Origin: JBEISR01 sp044371425
GTDB taxonomy: Bacteria > Planctomycetota > Planctomycetia > Pirellulales > Pirellulaceae
Length of the DNA stretch: 64,000 nt
Assembly: GCA_044371425.1 (NCBI GenBank)
Contig: JBILTR010000022.1
Location: 1-64,000, forward strand
Direction: 5' to 3'
The position numbers and the translations under genes are program-made. Under the pieces are notes generated by a model. The model was not told the DNA's origin. It did no database searches and saw nothing but the letters and a program-made list of their open reading frames with translations. Shown here piece after piece: positions 19,120 through 28,043 of this stretch (positions within the stretch are counted from its first letter, which is position 1; the number at the start of each line of letters is the position of its first letter).

Positions 19120-19593
19120 ATGGACCCTGCGATTCCCGAACACTTGTTGAAACAACTATTCGAGGAGGCTCGCCGTATCGCCCTCCGTGCCTACGCGCCC
19201 TACTCAGGTTTTCATGTAGGGTGCGCTTTGTTGGATGAGCTGCATCAGATCCATACGGGCTGCAACGTGGAGAATGCATCGTATGGATTGAGCCAATGTG
19301 CGGAACGGGGGGCAATCACATCGGCAGTTGCCAAAGGCAGCCGTCGCTTCGTTGCAGCAGCGATCGTCTCCCCGACCTCCGTGACCCCCTGCGGCGCTTG
19401 CCGCCAAGTCCTCGTGGAATTCGGACCTCGCATGCTGATCGCTGTCTCTGGCCTGGAAGCAGGTAGCCCCATCGATCGCTACTGCCTGGAAGACCTGCTG
19501 CCTCATAGGTTCTCAGGTCGCAGCCTGCCCGGATCGGCCGTAGCCCCCTTTCCCCAGAATCCGCTCCCCGGTTCTGATTCCCCAGAATTCTGA
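19120..19593 (+). CDS. cdd: Cytidine deaminase with extended C-terminus
   Basis: The zinc deaminase motifs are complete: C-A-E-R (zinc Cys plus catalytic Glu) after N-V-E-N-A-S-Y-G, and T-P-C-G-A-C-R-Q with the other two Cys ligands. This is the tetrameric three-Cys type that converts cytidine and deoxycytidine to uridine and deoxyuridine. At 157 residues it is about 25 longer than usual. The last 30 residues are Pro/Ser/Gly-rich and encoded by short repeated CCCCAGAAT-like words, so they are probably a recent, dispensable extension. The start ATG at 19120 gives the standard N-terminus; no strong ribosome site is seen, and coupling to the preceding gene 26 bases away is likely. Confidence 0.9.
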   Translation: MDPAIPEHLLKQLFEEARRIALRAYAPYSGFHVGCALLDELHQIHTGCNVENASYGLSQCAERGAITSAVAKGSRRFVAAAIVSPTSVTPCGACRQVLVEFGPRMLIAVSGLEAGSPIDRYCLEDLLPHRFSGRSLPGSAVAPFPQNPLPGSDSPEF

Positions 19594-19619
19594 ATCGATT
19601 GGGTTCTGAATCGATGGGG
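19588..19619 (+). repeat. 16-bp tandem duplication across the cdd stop codon
   Basis: Two adjacent 16-base units (19588-19603 and 19604-19619), starting TTCTGAATCGAT, differ at a single base. The first contains the cdd stop codon. The following stretch to 19792 is non-coding and includes small GC-rich inverted repeats near 19655-19700. Confidence 0.75.
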
Positions 19620-19792
19620 CTGATTTCTGCGGGGGTTGGCGAACCGTGCTGGGGAGTCGGCAGAGACTCCCGGAAGGAAAGGGGAGCTGCCCCCTGGGAG
19701 TTTTTGGGAAGGCTGCTAAAACCTCCCACTGGCGGTTCGGTGCGGGGTGTCGCACACGCCCAGGATTCGTTTTGGATCGAGGTTTCCTGCTG

Positions 19793-21544
19793 ATGCTCGG
19801 AGATCATCCGTCACCTCCCGACCATGCTACCGCCGCACGCTGGATCCGCTATCACGCGCGTTGCAGACCAGAGTCGATCGCCTGGTGGCAGTGGAGCGGT
19901 AGCCATTGGGTGGGATACGACTGGTCAACCTGCCATCGCTGGATGATCTGTTTGGCCAAGCAGATCCAAAAGGAATCCATCCCGCCGGGCAGCCGGATCG
20001 CCAGCCAACTCCCCAACGGCACCGCCTGGTGGCTTCTGGAGGCAGCATGCCAGGCCTTAGGGTTGGTGCATGTCCCGATCGACTGGCGATGGAGCGACTT
20101 GGCGACGCAAGATCTGATCCAACGCACTGCGCCTCAACGGATGGTGATCGACCGGGACAAAGCCGGGGACCGACGTTTTCCTGGACTTCCCGATCAGCGA
20201 ATGCTGCGATCCCTGCCTCTGGAGAGCGGCGGCGGAGCCACCAACGATCCCGACAAGGTGCTGCCATGGGACTGGATGCCGAAGCGGACCGATGAAGCGA
20301 GCGAACCCTTCGATTTTCCGCTGCTTGACCCTCCTTCCGATGCGCTCGCCACCATTCTCTGGACCTCGGGAACCACCCGATCCCCCAAGGGCGTGATGCT
20401 CAGCTACACCAATCTTGGCAGCAACGCTCGCGCCAAACTGCTGGCACTACCCCAATCGCAGGACGACATCCGGCTGAATTTGCTCCCTTGGTCGCATGCC
20501 TATGCAAGGACTTGTGAACTGAGTGCGTGGTGGATCAGCGGATCTCAACTAGCGGTTGCCTCGGGGAGCCTCGACTGGCATGGCATGGCGACAACCTTGC
20601 GTCCTACGCTGATCAATGCCGTACCGCTTCAACTTTGTCGATGGCACGATAAGATGCTGCGCGAGCATGGCGAGGTGACTCGCGCGGCGATGGAACAGAC
20701 AGCCGGAGATCGCCTTCGCTGTGTGGCCAGTGGAGGCGCTGGCCTGGCCGAAGAGATTCGCAATCGATTCGCCAGTGCAGGTTGGCCCATCCTCCAAGGC
20801 TACGGTTTGACCGAAGCCTCTCCTGTCGTCTGCTCGAACACGCTTGAAGATCTTCAAAGTGGCCGCTGGCGTGACGGGAGTGTTGGGCAACCGGTCCAGG
20901 GAACCCAGTTGCGCCTGGATTCAGAACAACAACTATGGGTCCGAGGCCCCCAGTTGATGCTCGGTTACTTCCAGGCCGAGGAGGAGACGAGCCAGCGGAT
21001 TGTCGATGGCTGGTTGGCGACGGGCGATCGAGCCCGGGTGGACCAGCAGGGGCGATGGTTCATCGAGGGTCGATTGGATGACTTGATCGTCCTCCCTTCG
21101 GCCAAAAAGTTTTTTCCTGCACCGATCGAAACGGCGCTGCGCCGCGCGGGATTCAGCGACTGCCTTGTCTGCCTGGGCGCGAAGGACCAGCTGATCGCTT
21201 TCGGAATCCTCCCAGACGATCGTTCGATCGCAATGAGCGAAGGGAAGTTGGATTCCAAACTTCAAGCGACATGGGAAGAATGGCAGAAAGACCCAACGGC
21301 CCCCAGCACGCCTATCCTTGGAATCGTATCGATCGCAACGGTGGCAGCACTGCTGGCACCATTTCCCAAGCATCAATGGCCGCGCGCCATGTACGTGGTT
21401 AACCAGTCCGCCATCGACCAATCGACCCTGCGCACCGCGAAAGGAACATGGATTCGACCGAAGGTCCTTTCCCACCTGATGGAACTGCTGCGCAGGTCGA
21501 TCGATCCCGAGGATCGCACCGCTGGAAGGAAGAAAAACAGCTAA
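19793..21544 (+). CDS. AMP-binding (acyl-CoA synthetase-like) enzyme
   Basis: The 583-residue protein belongs to the ANL adenylate-forming superfamily. The ATP-binding motif T-S-G-T-T-R-S-P-K-G-V appears about one third along, followed by the L-Q-G-Y-G-L-T-E-A-S motif and the T-G-D-R / E-G-R-L-D-D-L-I-V hinge region. A C-terminal Lys lies in a T-A-K-G-T-W-I-R-P-K context. This matches the long-chain acyl-CoA synthetase (AMP-forming) branch, which activates a carboxylate to acyl-AMP and then a thioester. No carrier or acyltransferase domain is fused. The frame is open upstream to 19646, but alignment to the family begins near the ATG at 19793, with GAGG 11 bases before it. The substrate is not predictable and neighbours give no pathway link. 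Confidence 0.85.
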   Translation: MLGDHPSPPDHATAARWIRYHARCRPESIAWWQWSGSHWVGYDWSTCHRWMICLAKQIQKESIPPGSRIASQLPNGTAWWLLEAACQALGLVHVPIDWRWSDLATQDLIQRTAPQRMVIDRDKAGDRRFPGLPDQRMLRSLPLESGGGATNDPDKVLPWDWMPKRTDEASEPFDFPLLDPPSDALATILWTSGTTRSPKGVMLSYTNLGSNARAKLLALPQSQDDIRLNLLPWSHAYARTCELSAWWISGSQLAVASGSLDWHGMATTLRPTLINAVPLQLCRWHDKMLREHGEVTRAAMEQTAGDRLRCVASGGAGLAEEIRNRFASAGWPILQGYGLTEASPVVCSNTLEDLQSGRWRDGSVGQPVQGTQLRLDSEQQLWVRGPQLMLGYFQAEEETSQRIVDGWLATGDRARVDQQGRWFIEGRLDDLIVLPSAKKFFPAPIETALRRAGFSDCLVCLGAKDQLIAFGILPDDRSIAMSEGKLDSKLQATWEEWQKDPTAPSTPILGIVSIATVAALLAPFPKHQWPRAMYVVNQSAIDQSTLRTAKGTWIRPKVLSHLMELLRRSIDPEDRTAGRKKNS

Positions 21545-21591
21545 ACTAGGAGTCGTTCTGTTCCCATTTGAGCGTTCACGATGGAGAAGGC

Positions 21592-22560
21592 ATGACCGAC
21601 ACTGTATCGATCGACGGGGTGGCGCTGAAGTTAAGCCATCCGATTGCACTGCAGTCCGAGTGGATCGGGCAGCAGGAGACACTCCGTCAGCTGCTCGCCT
21701 GCTGGTTGGTAGTCGACGCCAAGGACCAGCCGCTGACGCCTCGATTGGTTGGCGTCCCTGGGATCGGCAAAACGGCGATGGCAATCGCTGCAGCTCAGGC
21801 GAGAACGCAGGATGTTTACATTTTCCAGTGCACGGCGGACACGCGACCGGAAGACTTGCTAGTCAGCCCGGTCCTGGCCAGCGATGGAAGGATTTCCTAT
21901 CATGCCTCTCCCTTGGTGACGGCGATGATCCGTGGTGCGGTCTGCATCCTGGATGAAGGGAATCGCATGAACGAGAAGTCTTGGGCCAGCCTCGCACCTC
22001 TGTTCGATCAGCGGCGCTACGTCGAATCGATCGTCGCGGGGATCGCCATCCCCGCGCACCCCGACTTTCGCTGTGCCATCACCATGAATGAAGACGACTC
22101 CACCTACGAAATCCCCGACTACATTCTCAGCCGTCTCCAGCCCGCCATTCCGCTCGGGTTCCCGAATCGGGACGACGAGCTATCGATCTTGAAATACCAT
22201 CTACCGTTCGCGGAAGAGGAAATGCTGCAACTGACTGTCGATTTTTTGCAGCAGGCACATCACCTCCACCTCAATTTTTCGGCTCGCGATGGGATCCACC
22301 TTCTTCGTTACGCGCTGAAGCGCCTGGCTGCCAGCGATCCAACACATCCGATCGCCAAAAGCGAGGCGTGGAGAGAGTCGTTGGAGCTATGCCTTGGGCC
22401 TGAGGCGCTCGATCTGGAATCGCTGGCCGAACGAAGGCGGCAAACCCTAGGAGGGGATGCCGTTCCTTTGGGCCTGGGTGATTTTCTATTCGACAGCGAT
22501 GATCCCATGCATCCCGATTATGACGACGATGACGACGATCCGGAGGACGAGGATCGCTGA
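21592..22560 (+). CDS. MoxR-like AAA ATPase with Asp-rich tail
   Basis: The 322-residue ATPase has Walker A G-V-P-G-I-G-K-T at residues 54-61, Walker B with I-L-D-E (Asp121, Glu122), and a sensor 1-like A-I-T-M-N-E. The layout resembles the MoxR/CbbQ branch of AAA+ proteins, which act as chaperones that remodel partners or insert metal cofactors, usually with a von Willebrand A protein. No VWA gene is adjacent; neighbours are an AMP-binding enzyme and a GNAT acetyltransferase. The last about 18 residues are almost entirely Asp, Glu and Pro and may bind metal or a basic partner. The ATG at 21592 has GGAG 6 bases upstream and is preferred to a TTG at 21568. Confidence 0.8.
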   Translation: MTDTVSIDGVALKLSHPIALQSEWIGQQETLRQLLACWLVVDAKDQPLTPRLVGVPGIGKTAMAIAAAQARTQDVYIFQCTADTRPEDLLVSPVLASDGRISYHASPLVTAMIRGAVCILDEGNRMNEKSWASLAPLFDQRRYVESIVAGIAIPAHPDFRCAITMNEDDSTYEIPDYILSRLQPAIPLGFPNRDDELSILKYHLPFAEEEMLQLTVDFLQQAHHLHLNFSARDGIHLLRYALKRLAASDPTHPIAKSEAWRESLELCLGPEALDLESLAERRRQTLGGDAVPLGLGDFLFDSDDPMHPDYDDDDDDPEDEDR

Positions 22561-22734
22561 ATGGTTGGTCGGTATTTGACCCTCGCTTTGCAATAGGCTA
22601 CCGTTTCCACAGCGAGGATTGCGGCCCCTTGGACCAATGTCCCCCCACCAGTAGGCTCGGGATGAGCTTGCTGAAATCTAGCCACCTTCCCATGCATGCA
22701 ATCGAAGCCAAGGCTGGGACTCGGAGCGATGGCG

Positions 22735-23319
22735 ATGGCCGCGACGTACTTCAAGCGTTTTCGAATGGAGATCGATCTCAGGGGACTTCCCGATGAAGGC
22801 CCTTTGCCGGGCGAATACAGCTTGGTGCCCTGGGACCCCCTCCTGCTGCGCGAGCACGCACGAGTCAAATGGGAATGCTTTCGAACGGAAATGGACTCGG
22901 TCGTCTTCCCGTGCCTGGGGGATAAAGATGGCTGCCTCCAGCTGATGCGCGACATCACGCAGCGGTCCCAATTCATCCCCGAGGCAACGTGGCTGGCCGT
23001 CCACCAGTCTTCTGAAAGTCGCCGGTCATCGGTGGGTATCGGTACGATCCAGGGAATGTTCTCTGGCCCCGCAGTCGGTTCGATCCAAAACCTGGGACTT
23101 GTGCCCGAACATCGAGGGCAGGGGATCGGGTCGGCTCTCCTGCTGCGGGCGCTGCACGGATTCTGGAATGTGGGGTGCGAACGGGTCCATCTGGAGGTCA
23201 CCGCCAGCAACACCGGTGCCCTGCGACTCTATCAACAATTCGGCTTCCAGCGAGTGGAAACACTCTATCGCATTGCCAACACGGTACAAAGCGAGGATGA
23301 AGCCGCTTCTTTTCGCTGA
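22735..23319 (+). CDS. GNAT-family N-acetyltransferase
   Basis: A 194-residue protein whose second half carries the acetyl-CoA motif A of GNAT enzymes, L-V-P-E-H-R-G-Q-G-I-G-S-A-L-L, followed by the motif B pattern A-S-N-T-G-A-L-R-L-Y-Q-Q-F-G-F. The first half is longer than in minimal GNATs and could hold a degenerate second domain. The acceptor is unknown. GGAG lies 8 bases before the ATG at 22735; the in-frame ATGs at 22729 and 22696 are alternatives. It is probably monocistronic, since gaps of about 130-175 bp flank it. Confidence 0.83.
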   Translation: MAATYFKRFRMEIDLRGLPDEGPLPGEYSLVPWDPLLLREHARVKWECFRTEMDSVVFPCLGDKDGCLQLMRDITQRSQFIPEATWLAVHQSSESRRSSVGIGTIQGMFSGPAVGSIQNLGLVPEHRGQGIGSALLLRALHGFWNVGCERVHLEVTASNTGALRLYQQFGFQRVETLYRIANTVQSEDEAASFR

Positions 23320-23450
23320 ACTGCAATCCAACGATGCGAATTCCCACCGCCAGAGCCCTGCCGCAAAAGACCTCTGCTCGGCCGCTCGCCAGAACATCCC
23401 CAAGCGACAGGAACGCACCTTCTTCCTGAAACTCCCCTCTGAGGTTGCTC

Positions 23451-24878
23451 ATGACTACCCGCATCGATGATCGAAGTCTTGTCTGGTTTGCCATGCTGCT
23501 TGCGATGGTGATTGGGACGCTTACAGAAAGTTCGCCTGCGGCAGCCAAACCACCCAACATTCTGATCTTTTTGGTCGACGATTTAGGTTGGAGTGACGTC
23601 GGTTTCCACGGAGGTTCCATCCCGACACCTCACATCGATCGCTTAGCAGCCGCAGGGACCAAGCTGGAAGCGTTCTATGTCCAAAACCTCTGCTCTCCAA
23701 CCCGAGCTGCATTGCTGACGGGGCGCTATCCAATCCGACACGGATTGCAGTTGAGCGTGGTGCGGCCCTGGGCAAGCTATGGTCTCCCGCTGGAGGAAAG
23801 GACTCTTGCCGAAGCGCTACGAGCGGCTGGATATACCACCGCAATTGTTGGGAAATGGCACCTGGGACACGTCAGCTCAAACTACCTGCCGACTCAACGA
23901 GGCTTCGACCATCAATATGGCCACTACAACGGTGCGATCGATTACCTAGAGCATACGCGTGACGGAGGATTCGACTGGCATCGCGACGATCAGGTCTGTA
24001 GGGATGAAGGCCACGCGACCGAACTGATTGGCAATGAAGCGATTCGCCTGATCGAACAACAACCTGAAGACAAACCACTCTTTCTCTATGTCCCATTCAA
24101 CGCGCCCCACACTCCGCTTCAAGCGATGGAAAGGGATCTCGAAGCAATGCAGGGAGTTGAGCCTCGCAATCGCAGGGTCTACAGCGCGATGGTGCTGGGG
24201 GTCGACCGGATGATCGGACAAATCATGAAGACGATCGAATCCAAAGGATGGTCCGACCAGACGCTGGTGGTTTTCTCTTCTGACAATGGCGGCCCCACTG
24301 GTGCAGGCGCTACCAATGGAACGCTTCGCGCAGGGAAAGGGACACCCTACGAAGGAGGCGTGCGCGCCGCGGCTTTCGCAACCTGGCCAGGCGTCATCCC
24401 CGCTGGCAGGAAACTGAACGAACCACTTCACATCGTCGATTGGTACCCGACGCTAGTCAGCCTAGCTGGCGGATCACTGGACCAACCCCTTCCCATCGAT
24501 GGCCAAAACCTCTGGCCTGCATTGACAGAGCAGGCATCTTCGCCCCATCAAGAAATCCTATTGCATGCAGCACCCGGAGTCGCTGCGATCCGATGCGGCA
24601 AATGGAAGCTGATCGGCAAATGGGGACGCGACGCAAAAGACCCCGATACGAATTCTGCGTCGATGATCCCCAGCGAACCGGTCGCATGGGAACTGTACGA
24701 TCTTCTCGATGATCCGTCCGAACAAACCAACCTAGCGGAAGCAGAACGCGAGCAGCTAGAGGCGATGCAGCAGTCACTACTAAAGTACCAAAGGGCGGCA
24801 GTGCCTCCCCGGAACCGCCCCAAACCGCCAAACTTCCAAGCGCCATCGGTTTGGGGGCAATTCCCCGCTTCCAACTAA
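23451..24878 (+). CDS. Type I sulfatase (arylsulfatase family), exported
   Basis: This 475-residue sulfatase has a signal peptide (about 1-33) and metal-binding D-D-L-G near residues 43-46. The formylglycine signature C-S-P-T-R sits at residues 81-85, Cys81 being the residue oxidised to formylglycine by a sulfatase-modifying enzyme. G-K-W-H-L-G-H and the D-N-G-G motifs follow in the usual order, so the enzyme looks intact. It hydrolyses sulfate esters, probably of marine or other sulfated polysaccharides; planctomycetes carry dozens of such genes. The ATG at 23451 has GAGG 6 bases upstream and was chosen over a TTG two codons earlier. Confidence 0.93.
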   Translation: MTTRIDDRSLVWFAMLLAMVIGTLTESSPAAAKPPNILIFLVDDLGWSDVGFHGGSIPTPHIDRLAAAGTKLEAFYVQNLCSPTRAALLTGRYPIRHGLQLSVVRPWASYGLPLEERTLAEALRAAGYTTAIVGKWHLGHVSSNYLPTQRGFDHQYGHYNGAIDYLEHTRDGGFDWHRDDQVCRDEGHATELIGNEAIRLIEQQPEDKPLFLYVPFNAPHTPLQAMERDLEAMQGVEPRNRRVYSAMVLGVDRMIGQIMKTIESKGWSDQTLVVFSSDNGGPTGAGATNGTLRAGKGTPYEGGVRAAAFATWPGVIPAGRKLNEPLHIVDWYPTLVSLAGGSLDQPLPIDGQNLWPALTEQASSPHQEILLHAAPGVAAIRCGKWKLIGKWGRDAKDPDTNSASMIPSEPVAWELYDLLDDPSEQTNLAEAEREQLEAMQQSLLKYQRAAVPPRNRPKPPNFQAPSVWGQFPASN

Positions 24879-25133
24879 CACACGGCAGAAGGGCATTCAC
24901 GTGGCCGCAATCGCCATGGAACGCGGAACTTTCTCTTCGCTACAAGGGAATGCTTGACATTCCACGATGCTATCGAGGGGAACCGGCGATGTTCGCCTCC
25001 CCCTGGATGCATCCTCGATTTGCCATCGATCCTGGGTCATACCAATCTGAGCCACTGCATCCGCAGCGCTCCTTCGATGTGTGCAGTTGATGGAATGAGC
25101 CACCGAAGAGACTCAACGTCTAGCGAATCGACC

Positions 25134-25337
25134 ATGCCACACAAGAAACTGCATCTACCTAAAAAAATCTGCGTCGCTTGTGGGCGATCGTTTGCATGGA
25201 GACGCAAGTGGGTTGCTAATTGGGAACAGGTTCGATATTGCAGCGAGCGTTGTCGGAATGCAGGCGCTGATGGCGCCCGACCAACCAAGGATCAGACCAA
25301 CAAGCCATCCTCTAGACGGCCACCTCAGACCTACTGA
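25134..25337 (+). CDS. DUF2256 zinc-finger-like mini-protein
   Basis: The 67-residue protein contains P-K-K-I-C-V-A-C-G-R-S-F-A-W-R-R-K-W and, about 20 residues on, Y-C-S-E-R-C-R. This is the DUF2256 signature, with four Cys likely to bind zinc. Family members are very small and often lie near cryptochrome/photolyase genes or are fused to them; none is seen here. The start at 25134 just precedes the conserved region; an upstream in-frame extension to 24954 has no similarity to the family. Its last codon lies 36 bases from the convergent bipA stop. The function is unknown. Confidence 0.75.
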   Translation: MPHKKLHLPKKICVACGRSFAWRRKWVANWEQVRYCSERCRNAGADGARPTKDQTNKPSSRRPPQTY

Positions 25338-25373
25338 AGTAGCCAAGCCTATCTTTGCAACCGAAGGGCAGGA

Positions 25374-27200
25374 TCAGCCGATCACCAGAGAATCGGAACG
25401 ATTCTGTCGGCGTCGATCGGATTCCTTCAGGTGGATCTTGCGAAGGCGGATCGAGTTGGGGGTGATCTCCACCAGCTCGTCGTCTTCGATGTACTCCAAA
25501 GCCGCTTCGAGAAACAACTGACGTGGCGGCTTGAGAATGACGTTTTCGTCACTGCCAGCGGCGCGGATGTTGGTCAGCTTCTTTTCCTTGATGGGGTTCA
25601 CCGTCAAGTCGTTGTCTCGCGCATTCTCACCGACGATCATCCCTTCGTAAATCTCTTCCCCTGGACCGACGAACAGCTCGGCCCTCTCCTGAAGATTGAA
25701 CAGTGCGTAGGGAACCGCTTTCCCGGCGACCATGGAGACCAATACCCCGTTGCTACGTCGAGGCACATCCGCCTCCATCAAACGGTAGTCGCGGAAGCGG
25801 TGGTGGACGATCGCCGTACCCTGAGTCGCGTTCAGCATTCTGGTGCGCAGACCAATCAGTCCACGAGCTGGAATGATGAACTTCATCAGGGTGTAGTCCC
25901 CGCGAGGCGACATCTCTTCCAACAGACCGCGGCGATTGCCGACCATCTCCATTACCGGTCCAACGCGGTCGGTGGGGACTTCCACATGCAGCGTCTCAAA
26001 CGGCTCATGCAGTTTCCCCTGGATTTCCTTGAGCACCACTCGGGGCTTCCCGACCGAAAGCTCATAGCCTTCACGGCGCATCGTTTCAATCAGAACGGAA
26101 AGGTGCAGAACCCCCCGGCCTCGCACGGCAAAGGCATCGCTATTTTCAATCGGTCGAACGCGAAGCGCCACATTGCGTTCCAGCTCACGCTCCAGCCGCG
26201 ATTTCAGTTGTCGCGTCGTCACGTACTTCCCTTCGCGACCTGCCAAGGGCGAACTGTTGATCGTAAAAATCATCTCCAGAGTGGGTTCATCGACGGTCAA
26301 TCGTGGCAGAGGCATCAGTTGCCCACGATTGCAGATGGTATCGCCGATTTCGACGTTGCTGAGCCCGACGACAGCGACGACGTCGCCGGCGGTTGCCTGA
26401 TCGACATCGACACGTCCCAACTTATCGAACACCGAGAGACCAGCCACCTGAGCTGGTTCGATGCGGTCTCCCGTTTTCGACAGATCGACCTGCTGGTTCT
26501 TGGAGATTTTTCCCGACTGGATGCGACCGATCGCGATACGGCCGACGAATTCGGACCAATCGAGATTGGTCACCAGCATCTGAAGTGGTGCGTCGGGCTG
26601 GACATCCGGCCCGGGAATACGATCGACGATCATGTCCAAAAGCGGTTTCATCGAATCGCCGCGAACTTTCGGGTCGGTGGTGGCGTACCCTTCGCGCGCC
26701 GAAGCAAAGATATAGTCGAAGTGATCGAGGTATCTCTCACCTCCAAGGTCGACCAGCAGCATCAACGCTTCGTCGACAACTTCGGCTGCTCTGGCATCCG
26801 GTCGGTCGATTTTGTTGATGACAACAATCGGTTTGACACCGACTTCCAAAGCCTTCGAGAGAACAAAACGGGTCTGGGGCATCGGTCCTTCCGCGGCATC
26901 CATCAGCACCAAAGCGCCGTCAGCCATCCGCACCACCCGCTCGACCTCCCCGCCAAAGTCGGCGTGGCCGGGCGTGTCGATCAGATTGATTTTGATTCCC
27001 TGGTAGGGGATGGCGATGTTCTTTGCAAGAATCGTGATCCCACGCTCCCGCTCCAGATCATTGCTGTCCAGTATCCGCTCGCCCTGCAATTGGGAATCCC
27101 GGAACTGCCCGCTTTGTTTGAGCAAGCAATCGACCAGCGTCGTTTTGCCGTGATCGACGTGAGCGATAATGACAATGTTTCGAAGGTCGTCCCGACGCAT
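25374..27200 (-). CDS. typA: Ribosome-associated GTPase BipA/TypA
   Basis: The 608-residue translational GTPase shows G1 A-H-V-D-H-G-K-T-T, the switch region R-G-I-T-I, G3 D-T-P-G-H-A-D-F, and G4 N-K-I-D-R, followed by EF-G-like domains II, III and V and a BipA-specific C-terminal domain. Length and order are normal. BipA binds the 70S ribosome and assists 50S assembly and stress adaptation. The ATG at 27200 gives the standard start M-R-R-D-D-L-R-N-I; the frame is open a little further upstream. The gene is convergent with the DUF2256 gene and has its own upstream space of about 215 bp, which also holds the terminator of the preceding minus-strand gene. Confidence 0.96.
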   Translation of the reverse strand: MRRDDLRNIVIIAHVDHGKTTLVDCLLKQSGQFRDSQLQGERILDSNDLERERGITILAKNIAIPYQGIKINLIDTPGHADFGGEVERVVRMADGALVLMDAAEGPMPQTRFVLSKALEVGVKPIVVINKIDRPDARAAEVVDEALMLLVDLGGERYLDHFDYIFASAREGYATTDPKVRGDSMKPLLDMIVDRIPGPDVQPDAPLQMLVTNLDWSEFVGRIAIGRIQSGKISKNQQVDLSKTGDRIEPAQVAGLSVFDKLGRVDVDQATAGDVVAVVGLSNVEIGDTICNRGQLMPLPRLTVDEPTLEMIFTINSSPLAGREGKYVTTRQLKSRLERELERNVALRVRPIENSDAFAVRGRGVLHLSVLIETMRREGYELSVGKPRVVLKEIQGKLHEPFETLHVEVPTDRVGPVMEMVGNRRGLLEEMSPRGDYTLMKFIIPARGLIGLRTRMLNATQGTAIVHHRFRDYRLMEADVPRRSNGVLVSMVAGKAVPYALFNLQERAELFVGPGEEIYEGMIVGENARDNDLTVNPIKEKKLTNIRAAGSDENVILKPPRQLFLEAALEYIEDDELVEITPNSIRLRKIHLKESDRRRQNRSDSLVIG

Positions 27201-27352
27201 CAGTGCTCTCGAAAGGTGGTGTGGCCTGCTGCCGATCCCTGGCGATCCCAACCGAAAATCCAGACCCAGATTTCGGGAAACCGATTATTCGATCCCCGCC
27301 AAACGACAGGGACCAGCCATGCGGAACCAGTAGAACCGAAGCCTACCAAAAC

Positions 27353-27378
27353 AAAAAGGCCAACCTTGCGGTTGGCCT
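27353..27378 (-). terminator. Rho-independent terminator after the His-rich lipoprotein gene
   Basis: A 9-bp perfect stem (27357-27365 with 27370-27378) with a TTGC loop is followed, on the minus strand, by a T run. It lies about 38 bases past the stop of the gene at 27416-27937. Confidence 0.8.
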
Positions 27379-27415
27379 GGAATTCATTTGGCCTGCTAAG
27401 CACCTCTCCAATCGG

Positions 27416-27937
27416 TCAGTGATCGTGGTCATGACCGTGGTCATGCTCCAGCTTCGCCGTCTCCTTCTTGCCGTCGACGGTGACCACCAGATTGGCCACC
27501 ACCCCATCTCCGACCCCTAGTGCCGTCACCAATTCCGGGTTCTTGATGGTGAAGATCGACCCTTCGATGCCGTGGTTATCCTTGGCCGCAACCTCTAGCT
27601 TGGAGCTGTTCTGGGCAGCGTCGCCCACCTTCCACTCGATTTCGACCGACTCCACCTTCTTACCGGAGGCGACCAGTTCCTCCAAGTAGACCGTCACGAC
27701 CCCCGCCTCGTCATCATGAGTCCACTCGGCATGCGCTCCCGAAGGATCCAGATGCAGCAGATGCCCGCCATGCTCCCCATGATCCCCATGGTCATGATGA
27801 GCGTGATCATCGTGGCCGTGGTCGTCGTGACCTGAAGTCGGCGAGGTCTTCACTGCGGTTGAACCGGGACCAGCCGAAGGCTGGCAACCGGCGGTGAGAA
27901 AACACACCATCCCAATCAAAGCAACCAGCCAGCGCAT
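27416..27937 (-). CDS. Histidine-rich lipoprotein, probable metal binder
   Basis: A 173-residue lipoprotein with a signal peptide ending in the lipobox L-T-A-G-C. Immediately after it, residues about 34-62 are a dense His/Asp run of H-D-D-H and H-D-H-G type, and the C-terminus ends in H-D-H-G-H-D-H-D-H. Between them is a compact beta-rich domain of about 100 residues with no recognised family. The composition suggests periplasmic binding or buffering of Zn, Ni, Co or Cu. The ATG at 27937 has GGAG 8 bases upstream; a GTG at 27958 is less likely. It is followed by a terminator and preceded, about 106 bp away, by a second metal-type lipoprotein in the same orientation. Confidence 0.72.
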   Translation of the reverse strand: MRWLVALIGMVCFLTAGCQPSAGPGSTAVKTSPTSGHDDHGHDDHAHHDHGDHGEHGGHLLHLDPSGAHAEWTHDDEAGVVTVYLEELVASGKKVESVEIEWKVGDAAQNSSKLEVAAKDNHGIEGSIFTIKNPELVTALGVGDGVVANLVVTVDGKKETAKLEHDHGHDHDH

Positions 27938-28043
27938 TCGTTGGTACTCCGTAACCACTGCCTGCCCTCCGGAAACAGTTCCCTAACCGATGACCATCCC
28001 GAGACTCCATCCACTTCGCACGGCACCAGCGCCAAGAGGCTGA

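Noticed and set aside
25431..27422. Open frame of 663 codons on the plus strand opposite typA
   Set aside because: It lies antisense to a clear BipA gene; its translation has no family features and follows from GC-rich codon use.
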